A DNA stretch of 64,000 nucleotides from Myxococcales bacterium (GCA_020633315.1 JACKDV010000004.1:372001-436000), one strand, 5' to 3'. Counted from the stretch's first letter, positions 51,943 to 61,206 are shown. Numbers and translations: made by a program. The notes: generated by a model not told the origin, from the sequence alone.

Positions 51943-54606
51943 TCAGCTCTCGTCCTCGCTCCGCTTGGCTCGCAGCGCTCGCTCGATGTCCGCGGGCGAT
52001 AGCGCATGCATCTGCACCATCGTCATCTGCTCCTCGTCGTTGGGCACGGCCTGGGCGTCGGGAGCCAGCAGTGGCGGCTGCTCGGGCGAGGCGGGAGGCC
52101 GCGGGAGCGGACCTGGCAGGGGGGTCACCTCGTCCTCGTCGAAGTCGTCCTCGTCGTCGAGTCGTGCCGGGGGTGGAGTGGGCGCGCTCCACTGGGGCGC
52201 CGGCTCGTCCTCGGGCTGGGGCACGGAGGGCGGCGGCACGGGGGCGGCCCACTGCGGGGGGCCATCGGTGGCGATCGGCGGCGGCGGGGTGGGGGCCGCC
52301 CACGGCGGAGGCCCGTCGTCGGGCTTGGGCACGGAGGGCGGCGGCATGGGGGCGGCCCACTGCGGCGACTCGGCGGAGGCCACGGACGGAGGCGGCATGG
52401 GGGCGGCCCACTGCGGCGGCTCGGCGGAGGCCACGGACGGGGGCGGCACCGGAGCGGACCACGAGGGCGGCTCGTCGGCGGCGACCGGGCCGAGCGGAGG
52501 CGGGGCCCACTGCGGCGGCTCGGCCCCGGCCCCGGGCGTCGAGGCGGGCGGAGGCGGAGCGGACCACTGCGGCGGCGCCACGGGCATGGGCGGCGACGGG
52601 GGCTCGGGCACGGGGGCCGTGGCCCGCGGCTGACCCTTGGCGAGCGCTCGGGCGATGTCGGCCGCCGACAGCGGGGTGAGCCGCGCCATGGTCGGGGCCT
52701 CCTCGCCGCCGCCGAAGGTGGTATCGGGGCCCATCGGTCCGAGGGTGGGCGCGTCGATGTCGTCCATCGAGCCGTGAGCCGGCCCGAGGGTGGGGCCCTC
52801 GAGGTCGTCGATGAGCGGAGGCCGAGCCCGCGACGGCGGGGCCGCGACGGGCGGCGCGATGGTGGGTGCATCGAGGTCCACGCGAGGCAGCGCGGCAGCC
52901 CCCGGCGGAGCGATGGTGGGCGCGTCGAGGTCCACGCGAGGCAGCGCGGCGGCTCCGGGCGGGGCGATGGTGGTCGCGTCCTGATCGACGGTGTCCTCGG
53001 CCTCGGCTCGGGCCTGGGCGCGCTCGGCCGCGGCCTGGGCCACGGCCTGCTGGGCGCGGGCGATCTCCTCGGGCGTCAGCGCCCGCATGTGCAGCATGGT
53101 CGCCGGCTCACCGTCGTCGTCGTCGTCATCGTCGTCGTAGATGAGCTCGGAGATCGCCGCCTTGGCGGGCGGGGGGGGCCCGTCGGCCACGGCCGGCATC
53201 TCCGGCCGGGTGATCGCGCGGGACGAGGCGGGCGGGCTCGGCTTGGGCAGCAGCGACGGATCGAGCGGGCTCAGGGCGCGCGTGGCCTCGGGCTCCTCGG
53301 CGGCCGGCGTGCCGGGGGGCACCGTGGTCGCGTCCTCGTCGTGCCCGTCGTCGTCGTCCTTGCCCCCCTCGAGCTCGACCAGCGCCTCCATCAGCGCGGC
53401 ACCGTCGAGGGTGATGGTGGCGTTGACGTCGAGCTTGGGGCCCGGCCGCGACTTGGGCGGAGGCGGGGGCGGTCGCGACGGCGTGGAGCTGCGGAGCATC
53501 ACCTGCTCCATCTCGTCCACGAGCAGCTCGTCGAGGTCGAGGGTCAGCGTGCCCTCGGCCTCGATGAGCCGCACCGACGAGTCCTCCCGGCCGGGCACCG
53601 GGGCGCGCCGCGACTCCTCCATCACCAGGTCGGCGATGCTGAGCACCACCGTGCCCTCGGGGGCAGGGGGCGGCGGGTCCACGGGGGGGATCGTGCGGGG
53701 CCTGGGGATCTCCACCCGCTTGAGCGAGCGCAGGAAGCCGAGATCGGTGGGCCGCCAGTAGCGGGCGTGGTTGAGGATCGCGTCGGCCTTGTCGGCCTGC
53801 CCGGTGGCGCCGAGCTCCTCCACCAGGCGCTCGAGCACGGCGAGGGACTTGTCGGAGCGGCCGATGACAGCGAAGGCCTGCGCCAGGATCTCGTAGCCCA
53901 CGATGTCGCCCGGGCTCGCCTTGGTGAGCTGGCCCAGGGCCCGCACCGCGTCGTGGGGACGGCCCAGCTCCAGGTACACCCGCGGCATGTCGCGCAGGGT
54001 GTTGAGGTCGCGGGGCTCGAGCGCGAGCACCTGCGAGGCCACGCCCACGTAGTCCTGGTAGCGCTTGGCCTGCAGCAGCAGGTTGCCCGCGTCGCTCAGG
54101 GCCTCCACCGCCTCGCGCTTCATGTGGCGCGCCTGGTAGATGCGCGCGAGCTGCATGCGGACCTCGGGGTTGTGCGGGTCGAGCTCCGCCCCCAGCCGCA
54201 GCATCTGCAGGCCGTCGGTCTGTCGCCCCGCGCCCAGGTGCAGCTCGGCCGCCTTGGCGCACAGCGGCCGCGCCTGCCGGCCGATGCGGCGGATCATCGG
54301 ACCCACCGACATGTACACGAACGACTGCGGCGCGATGTTGATGACGCGCTCGCAGATCGCCAGACACTCCTGGGGGTGCCCCCGCGCCGCGTAGGCCTGG
54401 GCGACCATCAGGTAGTGCTCCGCCGCGGGCTCGGGCTGCTGCAGGTACGCCAGGCACTCGGCGAGCTGCATGCGGATCGCGAACTTCGAGGGGTCTTGGT
54501 CCAGCGCCGCCGTGTACAGCTGCACGGCCATGTCGGGGCGCCCGGCCGCCTGCCACTGCGCGGCTTGGGCGGCGAGCTGCTCCGCCTGCGTCACCCGCGC
54601 GAGCAT
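51943..54606 (-). CDS. TPR scaffold protein with Pro-rich tail and three short repeats
   Basis: An 887-residue soluble protein. Residues about 1-290 are TPR helices (DMAVQLYTAALDQDP, NPEVRMQLARIYQA). The remaining 600 residues are disordered, rich in Pro, Ala and acidic residues, with repeats such as DAPTIAPPGAAALPRVDL and PPQWAAPMPPPSV. Three short copies of one motif stand out: MLHMRALTPEEIARAQ, MARLTPLSAADIARAL and MVQMHALSPADIERAL (at the C-terminus). These look like helical docking sites for a common partner. It resembles large TPR scaffold proteins of myxobacterial motility and secretion (inference). Confidence 0.85.
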   Translation of the reverse strand: MLARVTQAEQLAAQAAQWQAAGRPDMAVQLYTAALDQDPSKFAIRMQLAECLAYLQQPEPAAEHYLMVAQAYAARGHPQECLAICERVINIAPQSFVYMSVGPMIRRIGRQARPLCAKAAELHLGAGRQTDGLQMLRLGAELDPHNPEVRMQLARIYQARHMKREAVEALSDAGNLLLQAKRYQDYVGVASQVLALEPRDLNTLRDMPRVYLELGRPHDAVRALGQLTKASPGDIVGYEILAQAFAVIGRSDKSLAVLERLVEELGATGQADKADAILNHARYWRPTDLGFLRSLKRVEIPRPRTIPPVDPPPPAPEGTVVLSIADLVMEESRRAPVPGREDSSVRLIEAEGTLTLDLDELLVDEMEQVMLRSSTPSRPPPPPPKSRPGPKLDVNATITLDGAALMEALVELEGGKDDDDGHDEDATTVPPGTPAAEEPEATRALSPLDPSLLPKPSPPASSRAITRPEMPAVADGPPPPAKAAISELIYDDDDDDDDGEPATMLHMRALTPEEIARAQQAVAQAAAERAQARAEAEDTVDQDATTIAPPGAAALPRVDLDAPTIAPPGAAALPRVDLDAPTIAPPVAAPPSRARPPLIDDLEGPTLGPAHGSMDDIDAPTLGPMGPDTTFGGGEEAPTMARLTPLSAADIARALAKGQPRATAPVPEPPSPPMPVAPPQWSAPPPPASTPGAGAEPPQWAPPPLGPVAADEPPSWSAPVPPPSVASAEPPQWAAPMPPPSVASAESPQWAAPMPPPSVPKPDDGPPPWAAPTPPPPIATDGPPQWAAPVPPPSVPQPEDEPAPQWSAPTPPPARLDDEDDFDEDEVTPLPGPLPRPPASPEQPPLLAPDAQAVPNDEEQMTMVQMHALSPADIERALRAKRSEDES

Positions 54607-54674
54607 ACCACCCAAATGGTGTCGGTCGGCGGCCCGCCATCGCGGGTCCGCTCACGTGCCGCGCTCGGGGCGGA

Positions 54675-55016
54675 TCACTGGATGCAGACCTCGATTCGGC
54701 CCCCCGTGCCCTCTCGGTCGGTGTTCTTGCACTCGTAGCCGCCGCGGCAGTCCTCGTCCACGTAGCACTCGAGCAGGCAGACCCCGCCCGCCTTGCTCAC
54801 GCACCAGGTGCCCGCGGGACAGTCGCGGTCGTCCCGGCACTCCACCGTGCAGGTGCCGCCCGGGAAGTCGCCCCCCTCCACGCAGCGCTCCACGCAGTCG
54901 CGGCTGTCCCGGCAGGAGCCCCCCACCAGGTCGCTGTCGTTGCCCACGTCGCCTCCGTGACACGCGAGCCCCATGAAGAACACGAACGGCAGCGACAGGA
55001 CCAGCACGCGGAGCAT
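54675..55016 (-). CDS. Small Cys-rich lipoprotein
   Basis: A precursor of 113 residues with a signal peptide ending GLAC. The mature part of about 95 residues has 11 Cys in EGF-like spacing (SCRDSRDCVERCVEGG, CTVECRDDRDCPAGTWC, CLLECYVDEDCRGGYEC). The repeated C-x3-DxDC pattern resembles Cys-rich lipoproteins common in myxobacteria. TAGGAT ends 7 nt before the ATG at 55016, so I prefer this start to the ATG 9 bp upstream, which overlaps the hexamer. It is divergent from the transporter gene. Confidence 0.85.
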   Translation of the reverse strand: MLRVLVLSLPFVFFMGLACHGGDVGNDSDLVGGSCRDSRDCVERCVEGGDFPGGTCTVECRDDRDCPAGTWCVSKAGGVCLLECYVDEDCRGGYECKNTDREGTGGRIEVCIQ

Positions 55017-55023
55017 GAGCCCC

Positions 55024-55029
55024 ATCCTA
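55024..55029 (-). promoter_or_regulatory. Predicted -10 element (TAGGAT), leaderless start
   Basis: The hexamer ends 7 nt before the ATG at 55016 on the minus strand and decides between two candidate starts. Confidence 0.5.
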
Positions 55030-55103
55030 GCGGGGTCTCGTTCCCCGGAAAACGGTGCGCAGACAGGCCGGGAGCGGATGTGTATCCTTGCCGTCGCCCT
55101 ACC

Positions 55104-57299
55104 GTGCTCGCTTCGTTGGCTCGCGTACTGCCGTTGCTCGTCGGCCCGATCCTCTTGCTGCTGGGCAGTCTCGCTCAGGCGGCCGAGCCGATCCGTCTGT
55201 GGCATGCGTACCGCGGCGCCGAGGAGGAGGCGCTCACCGAGATCCTCGCCGACTTCGACGGTGCGCCCGTCGAGACCCTGGCGATCCCCTACGACGCCTT
55301 CGGCTCCAAGCTGGCCGCGGCGATCCCCCTGGGTGAGGGGCCGCACCTCTACATCGACTCGCACGAGCGCCTGGGGGACTACCGCCGCCGCAAGATCGTG
55401 GTGCCGGTCGGCGACGCGCTGGAGGCCGGCGCCTTCGACCCGGTGGCCCTCGCCGCGGTGCGCCTCGACGACGAGGCGTGGGCGGTGCCGCTGTCGCGCA
55501 AGTCGGTCGCGCTCTACGTGAACACGGCGCTGGTCGACGAGGTGCCGCCCACCCTCGAGGGCATCGTGGCGCTGCGCTCCTCGCTGCCCAAGGGCGTGTA
55601 CCCCTTCGCCTACGAGGTCAAGAAGGCCTACTCGCACGCGCCGCTGCTGCACGCCTTCGGCGGGCACATGCTCACCGACGACGATCGCTTCGGCTTCGTG
55701 GGGCCGGAGGCCGAGGCCTCGGTGCGCTTCGCCGCGAGCCTGGTGGAGCAGGGCGCGGTGCCGGCCAACGCCGACGGCGGCCTGGTCACCAACCTCTTCA
55801 AGTCGGGCAAGGCCGCGTTCGCGATGAGCGGCCCCTGGCTCGCCGCCGACCTGGGCGACGCGGTGCCCTACCGCGTGCAGCCGCTGCCGATCCTCGAGGC
55901 CACCGGGCGGCCCATGCAGCCCTTCCTCACCGTGGAGGCGGTGATGCTCTCGCCCCACGGCGCGCAGCGGGACGACGTGCGGGCGCTGGCGCGGCACCTG
56001 GCCGGCGCGGCCGCGGCCGAGGTCCGGCAGCGGCGGGCCCGGACCGTCACCGCTCGCCTCGACGTGGCGCCCCCGGCCGACGATCCGCTGCTGGCCGCCT
56101 TCATCGCGCAGGCCGAGCAGGCGATCCCCATGCCCACCTCGCCGGCGATGCGCTCCACCTGGGAGCCCGCCGACCGGGCGCTGGCCAAGGTGCTGCGCGG
56201 CCAGGCCGATCCCGCGTCCGCGCTCGAGGAGGCCGCCCACCGCTTCGACGACGTCCGCCGCCCGCCGCCGCCCCCCGCCTCGCCGCTGCCCATGCTGGTG
56301 ATCCTGAGCGCGCTGACGCTGTGGGGGGCCTTCGTGTTGGTGCAGCGCGCCCGCCAGCCCGGCATGCGCGAGCGCCTGCGTCGCTCGCTGCCCGCCTACC
56401 GCTACGTGGTGCACGCCGTGCTCGCGGTGGGGATCCTCGTCATCCTGCCGCTGGTGGTCGGCGCGGGCACGGCCCTGTTCGCGGGCCCGGCCGGCGAGAC
56501 CCAGTACGTGGGCCTGGCCAACTTCGTCGACATCCTCACCGCGCGCGGCGGGCCGCTGCTGTCCACCGGATCGTTCTACCTGGTGCTGCTGGTCACCCTG
56601 CTGTGGACCCTGGTCAACGTGGTCTTCCACCTGGGCCTGGGTCTGGGCCTGGGCCTGCTGCTCGCCCGCCCCCTGCTGCGCATGAAGGCGATCTACCGGG
56701 TGCTGCTCATCGTGCCCTGGGCGGTCCCCAACTACGTCACCGCGCTGGCCTGGAAGGGCATGTTCGACCAGCAGTACGGCGCGATCACGGGGGTGATCCT
56801 CGCCCTCAACGACACCCTGGGCACCTCGATCGAGCCCATCGCCTGGTTCTCCTCGTTCACCACCGCCTTCACCGCCAACGCGGCCACCAACATCTGGCTG
56901 GGCTTCCCCTTCATGATGGTGGTGACCATCGGGGCGCTCACCGGGGTGCCCAAGGACGTGCTCGAGGCGGCCGAGGTCGACGGCGCCACCCGCTGGCAGC
57001 GGCTCACCAAGGTGGTGCTGCCCATGATCCGCCCCACCATGATGCCCGCCATCACCCTGGGCGCGATCTGGACCTTCAACATGTTCAACGTGGTGTTCCT
57101 GGTGTCGGGCGGCGACCCCGACGGCAGCACCGACATCCTCGTGTCCGAGGCCTACCGCTGGGCCTTCACCCGCGAGGCGCAGTACGGCTACGCGGCCGCC
57201 TACGCCGTGCTGATCTTCCTGCTGCTGATGGTGACCACGCGCCTGCTCGAGCGCACCAAGGGCCGGTGGGATCGCGCGGGCCGGGGAGGTGACTCGTGA
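55104..57299 (+). CDS. Fused substrate-binding protein and MalF-type permease
   Basis: A 731-residue protein that joins two ABC importer subunits. After a signal-like segment (residues 1-25) comes a family 1 solute-binding protein (about 26-395: PIRLWHAYRGAEEEALTEIL, VPLSRKSVALYVN, MSGPWLAADLG), then a membrane helix (about 400-420) and a MalF-type permease with seven or so helices and the EAA loop EAAEVDGATRW that docks to the ATPase. Separate genes encode these parts in most bacteria. The GTG start gives a compact signal. The MalG gene overlaps by 4 bp (GTGA). Substrate likely a sugar or oligosaccharide; the ATPase is not nearby. Confidence 0.9.
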   Translation: MLASLARVLPLLVGPILLLLGSLAQAAEPIRLWHAYRGAEEEALTEILADFDGAPVETLAIPYDAFGSKLAAAIPLGEGPHLYIDSHERLGDYRRRKIVVPVGDALEAGAFDPVALAAVRLDDEAWAVPLSRKSVALYVNTALVDEVPPTLEGIVALRSSLPKGVYPFAYEVKKAYSHAPLLHAFGGHMLTDDDRFGFVGPEAEASVRFAASLVEQGAVPANADGGLVTNLFKSGKAAFAMSGPWLAADLGDAVPYRVQPLPILEATGRPMQPFLTVEAVMLSPHGAQRDDVRALARHLAGAAAAEVRQRRARTVTARLDVAPPADDPLLAAFIAQAEQAIPMPTSPAMRSTWEPADRALAKVLRGQADPASALEEAAHRFDDVRRPPPPPASPLPMLVILSALTLWGAFVLVQRARQPGMRERLRRSLPAYRYVVHAVLAVGILVILPLVVGAGTALFAGPAGETQYVGLANFVDILTARGGPLLSTGSFYLVLLVTLLWTLVNVVFHLGLGLGLGLLLARPLLRMKAIYRVLLIVPWAVPNYVTALAWKGMFDQQYGAITGVILALNDTLGTSIEPIAWFSSFTTAFTANAATNIWLGFPFMMVVTIGALTGVPKDVLEAAEVDGATRWQRLTKVVLPMIRPTMMPAITLGAIWTFNMFNVVFLVSGGDPDGSTDILVSEAYRWAFTREAQYGYAAAYAVLIFLLLMVTTRLLERTKGRWDRAGRGGDS

Positions 57300-58159
57300 A
57301 CCGGGAGTCGAGCCTGCTCGAGCGCATCGCCGTGCACGCGGCCCTGCTGCTGGCGGTGGCCTTCGCCCTGTACCCCGTGCTGTGGGTGGTGGCGACCGCG
57401 TTCTCGGGCGCGCTCACCCCCGAGCCGCGGGCCCTGCCCGTGCCGCAGGAGCCCACCCTCGAGCACCTGCGCGAGGTGGTGGGCGGGAGCCGCGAGCTCG
57501 CCGACGGCACCACGGTGTGGCTGTTCGGCCGTCAGCTGCTCAACTCGATCATCGTGGCGGTGTCCACCGCCGCGGTGGGGGTGCTCATCGCGATCCCCAC
57601 CGCCTACGCCCTGGCCCGCTTCGAGTTCCTGGGCAAGGCCGCCGGCGTGCGCTCGCTGCTGGCCACCCAGATGTTCCCCGCGGTGGCCAGCGCCATCCCG
57701 CTCTACCTCATCCTCGACGCCCTGGGCCTGCTCAACTCCCGCACCGGCCTGGTGCTCTGCTACGCGAGCACCTCGGTGCCCTTCGCCATCTTCCAGCTCC
57801 GCGCGGCCTTCGAGGCGATCCCCATCGACCTCGAGGAGGCGGCCATGGTCGACGGGGCCACCCGCTTCCAGGCCTTCCGCAAGGTGGTGCTGCCGGTGGC
57901 CCGCCCCGCCATCGCCGTCACCTCGCTGTTCGCGTTCATGAGCGCCTACAACGAGTTCATCCTCGCGGCCACGCTGCTCGACGACGAGACCATGTTCACC
58001 CTGCCGGTGATGCTCCAGCGCTTCATCGGCGAGTACGATGCGCAGTGGGACAAGTTCGCCGCGGGGGCCCTGGTGGTGTCGCTGCCCGTGATGGCGCTGT
58101 TCTACCTGGTCCAGCGCCACCTGGTGGCCGGCCTGGCCTCGGGCGGGGTCAAGGGCTAG
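57296..58159 (+). CDS. MalG-type ABC sugar permease
   Basis: A permease subunit of 287 residues with six membrane helices. The EAA loop reads EEAAMVDGATRFQAF near residue 180, and RFEFLGKAA fits the family start of the core domain. It pairs with the fusion protein encoded just upstream (GTGA overlap) to form the membrane core of a sugar importer. The required MalK/MsmK-type ATPase is missing from the window, so it is encoded elsewhere, perhaps as a shared ATPase. Confidence 0.92.
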   Translation: MNRESSLLERIAVHAALLLAVAFALYPVLWVVATAFSGALTPEPRALPVPQEPTLEHLREVVGGSRELADGTTVWLFGRQLLNSIIVAVSTAAVGVLIAIPTAYALARFEFLGKAAGVRSLLATQMFPAVASAIPLYLILDALGLLNSRTGLVLCYASTSVPFAIFQLRAAFEAIPIDLEEAAMVDGATRFQAFRKVVLPVARPAIAVTSLFAFMSAYNEFILAATLLDDETMFTLPVMLQRFIGEYDAQWDKFAAGALVVSLPVMALFYLVQRHLVAGLASGGVKG

Positions 58160-58193
58160 GCGAGGCGTCCTCGGGCGAGCGCCGGGCTTCTGC

Positions 58194-58199
58194 TACCGT
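58194..58199 (+). promoter_or_regulatory. Predicted -10 element (TACCGT), leaderless start
   Basis: TACCGT ends 7 nt before the ATG at 58207, only 36 bp after the permease stop, which suggests the dipeptidase gene has its own promoter. Confidence 0.5.
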
Positions 58200-58206
58200 G
58201 GTCGGC

Positions 58207-58953
58207 ATGTCGTGTCGCCCCGTGGCGCTGACGCTGGTGCTCGCGCTCGCGAGCGGCTCCTCGGCGTGCACCGAGCCCCCCACCAAGCCCCCGCCTCAGG
58301 CGGGCCCCGTCGAGCCCCGTGCCCCGGAGCCGATCCCCCCGCCCAGCACCAAGTTCGACGTGGGCGCGCCCCCGCTCGCCACGCGAGCACCTCCGCAGGG
58401 CATGGCCTCGATCTCGGTGCTCGACCCCTCGATCCGCCTCGACATCCGCTACGCGACCACGGCCAATTTCACCGGGATGCCGCTGCCGGGCTACGTGCCA
58501 GGAGAGGCGTGGCTCACCACCGAGGCCGCGGAGGCGCTGGTGAGGGTGCAGCAGGCGCTGGCCGCCGACGACCTGGGCCTGCTGGTCTTCGACGCCTACC
58601 GTCCCCGACGGGCCACCGAGGCGATGGTGACCTGGGCCGAGAACGCCGGGCGCCGCGAGCTGCTCGACGGAGGCTACGTGGCCCGCGACAGCAACCACAA
58701 CCGCGGCAACACGGTCGACCTCACCCTGGTGTCGCTGCAGACGGGCCGCGAGCTCGACATGGGCAGCGCGTGGGACACCTTCTCGAAGGCGAGCCACTAC
58801 GCGGCGGCCAAGGGCGAGGCGATGGCCAACCGCAAGCGCCTGCGCAAGGCGATGAGCGCCCAGGGCTTCGAGCCCTACGAGCTCGAGTGGTGGCACTTCA
58901 CGCTGCCCTCCGATCCCTCGCCGCCGGTGCGCGACGAGGCCTACGGGCCCTGA
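58207..58953 (+). CDS. VanX/DdpX-like D-Ala-D-Ala dipeptidase
   Basis: A 248-residue exported enzyme of peptidase family M15D. The precursor has a signal peptide that may be a lipobox (SSAC) and a Pro-rich spacer to about residue 60. The zinc site SNHNRGNTVDLTLV gives His and Asp, and the catalytic Glu and second His lie in ELEWWHF. YRPRRATEAM is the Arg block that contacts the substrate. It cuts free D-Ala-D-Ala, in the periplasm or in prey wall debris. It overlaps the end of the convergent small lipoprotein gene by 13 bp. There is no vanS/vanR/vanH/vanA context, so antibiotic resistance is not implied. Confidence 0.9.
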   Translation: MSCRPVALTLVLALASGSSACTEPPTKPPPQAGPVEPRAPEPIPPPSTKFDVGAPPLATRAPPQGMASISVLDPSIRLDIRYATTANFTGMPLPGYVPGEAWLTTEAAEALVRVQQALAADDLGLLVFDAYRPRRATEAMVTWAENAGRRELLDGGYVARDSNHNRGNTVDLTLVSLQTGRELDMGSAWDTFSKASHYAAAKGEAMANRKRLRKAMSAQGFEPYELEWWHFTLPSDPSPPVRDEAYGP

Positions 58954-59327
58954 GCGGCCGCGCCTCGCCGCCGGCAGCCGCGGCCGGGCACGGGATCGAG
59001 CCCGAGTGCCTCGCCGCCGGGGAGCTCGAGCATCCCCAGCGTCTCCACGTCGTCGATCTCGATGATCTCGATCGTCTCGTCCTCGGCCAGCGGCGACTCG
59101 TCCCCTTCGGGCGATGGCTCGTCCGGGATCGACTCGAGCCAGCGATCGAGCTCGGAGTCGCAGGGGATCTCGAAGCCCTCGGCGTCGTGGCACAGCGAGC
59201 CCGGCAGCTCGAGCTCCGCCACCTGCGGGGCGCAGGCGGCGAGGGTGGCCAGGCCCAGGCCGGCGACCAGGGGGCGGGCCCGGCGGGCATGGACGGGGCG
59301 GGGGACGATCGAGAGCGTGCGGCGCAT
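58941..59327 (-). CDS. Small acidic lipoprotein
   Basis: A 128-residue precursor. A basic start with a hydrophobic stretch ends in lipobox LAAC. The body is very acidic (IPDEPSPEGDESPLAEDETIEIIEIDD) with one pair of Cys (LCHDAEGFEIPC). No family recognised. The final 20 residues are Arg/Gly-rich and out of character, so the true end may be read from a different frame in relatives. It overlaps the 3' end of the VanX-like gene by 13 bp. Confidence 0.7.
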   Translation of the reverse strand: MRRTLSIVPRPVHARRARPLVAGLGLATLAACAPQVAELELPGSLCHDAEGFEIPCDSELDRWLESIPDEPSPEGDESPLAEDETIEIIEIDDVETLGMLELPGGEALGLDPVPGRGCRRRGAAAQGP

Positions 59328-59465
59328 GGCGAGTCTCGAGCGGTCCCACGGACGAGGCGTCGCTGGGTTTCCACGAGGGCCTCGGCGGGCTCGTGTCGGC
59401 CGCGTCAGCCTCGGCACCAACTCGGCACGGCGTGCGTGGGCACGTGCGTACACGCTCCCACGAAA

Positions 59466-59505
59466 TCGATCGCGAGCCGGCATCGCGGCTCGACCTCGCG
59501 ATCGA
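59466..59505. promoter_or_regulatory. 10-bp perfect inverted repeat in divergent promoter region
   Basis: TCGATCGCGA (59466-59475) and TCGCGATCGA (59496-59505) flank an inner GCCG/CGGC pair. It lies 40 bp before the AgmX-like gene and may be an operator for either divergent gene. Confidence 0.4.
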
Positions 59506-59544
59506 CTGGGCTATCGTTGCTCGCGTAGGGCGACGAGGATCGTG

Positions 59545-60171
59545 ATGCTCCGAGGGTGCGTGGTGATGGGCCTGCTGGCGGCAGGCGCGGTCGGCTGTCA
59601 TGGGCGCGGCGCGAGCAGCGAGCCGGAGCCCGCCCGCTCCGCGGCCGACTGCGACCCCCTGTTCGGCTGCGACGACCTGCTGGGCGGCTCCACCGTCCGC
59701 CAGCACAGCATGCAGGCCGCCAGCTTCACCGCGCTGTCGGCGGGCTGCCCCATGGCCCCCGAGCAGGTGCCTCCGCTCGACGAGCTCGGTGACGACTCGA
59801 TCCCCCAGCTCGATCGCTCGCGCTCGCGTCGCTCCAACTTCCACCGCGGCGACGAGAGCCTGCAGGAGGTCGACCTGCATGAGCACCTCATGGGCATGCA
59901 GGGACAGATCTTCGCCTGCGTGGACCTTGCGGCCTGCTACGACGACGGGGCCGAGCTGTCCGGCAGCGGCGAGCTCGACTTCGAATTCGAGCTCACCCAC
60001 GAGGGGCGCGTGGCTGCGGTCTCGGTCACCGCCTCGCCCGGGCTCGACCACCCGAGCGTGATCGCCTGCGCTCGCCGGGCGATGTTCGAGTACCGATTCC
60101 CCAGCTACGACGGCGGCCAGATGATGATCAGCTACAGCATGACCATCGAGGCGGTCGACGGTGACGCCTAG
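59545..60171 (+). CDS. AgmX/PglI C-terminal-type lipoprotein
   Basis: A 208-residue precursor with signal peptide and Cys at about residue 18. The C-terminal 100 residues have the TonB-like pattern seen in AgmX/PglI C-terminal domains of myxobacteria: a Cys helix (GQIFACVDLAACYDDG), then paired strands LDFEFELTHEGRVAAVSV, a second Cys (SVIACARRA) and PSYDGGQMMISYSMTI. Such domains form energy-transfer or gliding-machine parts. The first 100 residues show no motif. GACGAGGA is the ribosome site. Weak family assignment. Confidence 0.75.
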   Translation: MLRGCVVMGLLAAGAVGCHGRGASSEPEPARSAADCDPLFGCDDLLGGSTVRQHSMQAASFTALSAGCPMAPEQVPPLDELGDDSIPQLDRSRSRRSNFHRGDESLQEVDLHEHLMGMQGQIFACVDLAACYDDGAELSGSGELDFEFELTHEGRVAAVSVTASPGLDHPSVIACARRAMFEYRFPSYDGGQMMISYSMTIEAVDGDA

Positions 60172-60204
60172 CCCACGGTAGGCTCCCGGCCCGCGGAGGT
60201 CTCC

Positions 60205-61206
60205 GTGCGCCGTTCGACGATCCCTGCTGCCATCCTCGCGCTCGCTGCGGCGTGCTACTCGGGCACCTTCGACGCGAGCGGACCCGACGGCTCGTCGTCG
60301 TCCTCGGGCCCGGGCACCAGCGTGGCCACCACTGCCCCCGCGACCACCACGCCCGGCACCGGCCCGCTCACCGGCGACCCCAGCGGCTCGGGTCCCGCCA
60401 CGACCGCGGCCGACGAGGACTCCACCACCGCGGCCGTGGCCGACCTCGGCCCCGTGGTCGAGCCGTGCCCCGACACCGCCTTCTGCGAGCCTTTCGACGA
60501 CTACACCGAGGTCGCGCTCGCCGACGGCCAGACCTTCGGTCCCTGGCGCGCCACGCTGAGCGCCTCCGGGGCGATCATGGATCTCGACGGGGCCCACACC
60601 ACCTCGGGCGATCGGGCGCTGCACGTGCGCCTCGAGCAGGGCGGCACCTCGGGCGGCCGCCTGTTCACCAACGGCGGGGTGCCGCTGCTCGAGGGCTCGC
60701 CCACCCACGTCTACGGCCGCCTCATGATGTACATCGCCGACAACGGCACCAGCGTGCACTGGACCTTCTTCGGCGCCCAGGGCCCGGCCGAGCCCAGCGC
60801 CCCGATCCCGGGCAGCTCTGCGTCCTACATCATGAGCTCGCTGCCCGCCGATGGGATGAACACCTATAGCTTCGTCGACGGGCTCTCGGGCGGGCCCGAC
60901 TACCAGGACTGCTGGGCGCGGGGCGATCAGCCGATGCCCACCGGCGAGTGGACCTGCGTGTCGTTCGAGATGGACGGGCTCTCCCGACGCCTGCGGATGT
61001 ACCTCGATGGTGATCCCACCCCGGTCGTCGCGGTCGACGACACCGGCCAGGGCTGCGTGGCGCCGGTGCCCGGCGACTCGCTGTGGTACGGGCCGCTCAT
61101 CGAGCGGATGTTCGTGGGCACCTGGAGCTTCCACCCGATGGACGCGCCGCTCGAGGTGTGGATCGACGATCTGGTCGTCGACACCGCCCCGGTCGCCTGC
61201 CCCTGA
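60205..61206 (+). CDS. Lipoprotein with lectin/laminin-G-like beta domain
   Basis: A 333-residue lipoprotein with lipobox AAAC and a Ser/Thr/Gly/Pro linker to about residue 85. The rest looks like a jelly-roll (concanavalin-type): FCEPFDDYTEVALADG, ALHVRLEQGGTSGGRLFTNGG, TWSFHPMDAPLEVWIDDLVVD. The Cys pairs (EPCPDTAFC, QDCWARG, WTCVSF) probably bridge. Relatives bind polysaccharide or act as lyases; no catalytic residues are clear. GTG start with GGAGG five bases upstream. Confidence 0.85.
   Translation: MRRSTIPAAILALAAACYSGTFDASGPDGSSSSSGPGTSVATTAPATTTPGTGPLTGDPSGSGPATTAADEDSTTAAVADLGPVVEPCPDTAFCEPFDDYTEVALADGQTFGPWRATLSASGAIMDLDGAHTTSGDRALHVRLEQGGTSGGRLFTNGGVPLLEGSPTHVYGRLMMYIADNGTSVHWTFFGAQGPAEPSAPIPGSSASYIMSSLPADGMNTYSFVDGLSGGPDYQDCWARGDQPMPTGEWTCVSFEMDGLSRRLRMYLDGDPTPVVAVDDTGQGCVAPVPGDSLWYGPLIERMFVGTWSFHPMDAPLEVWIDDLVVDTAPVACP

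Noticed and set aside
58207..58953. Vancomycin resistance locus
   Set aside because: Only a VanX-like dipeptidase is present; no ligase, dehydrogenase or VanR/VanS pair nearby.
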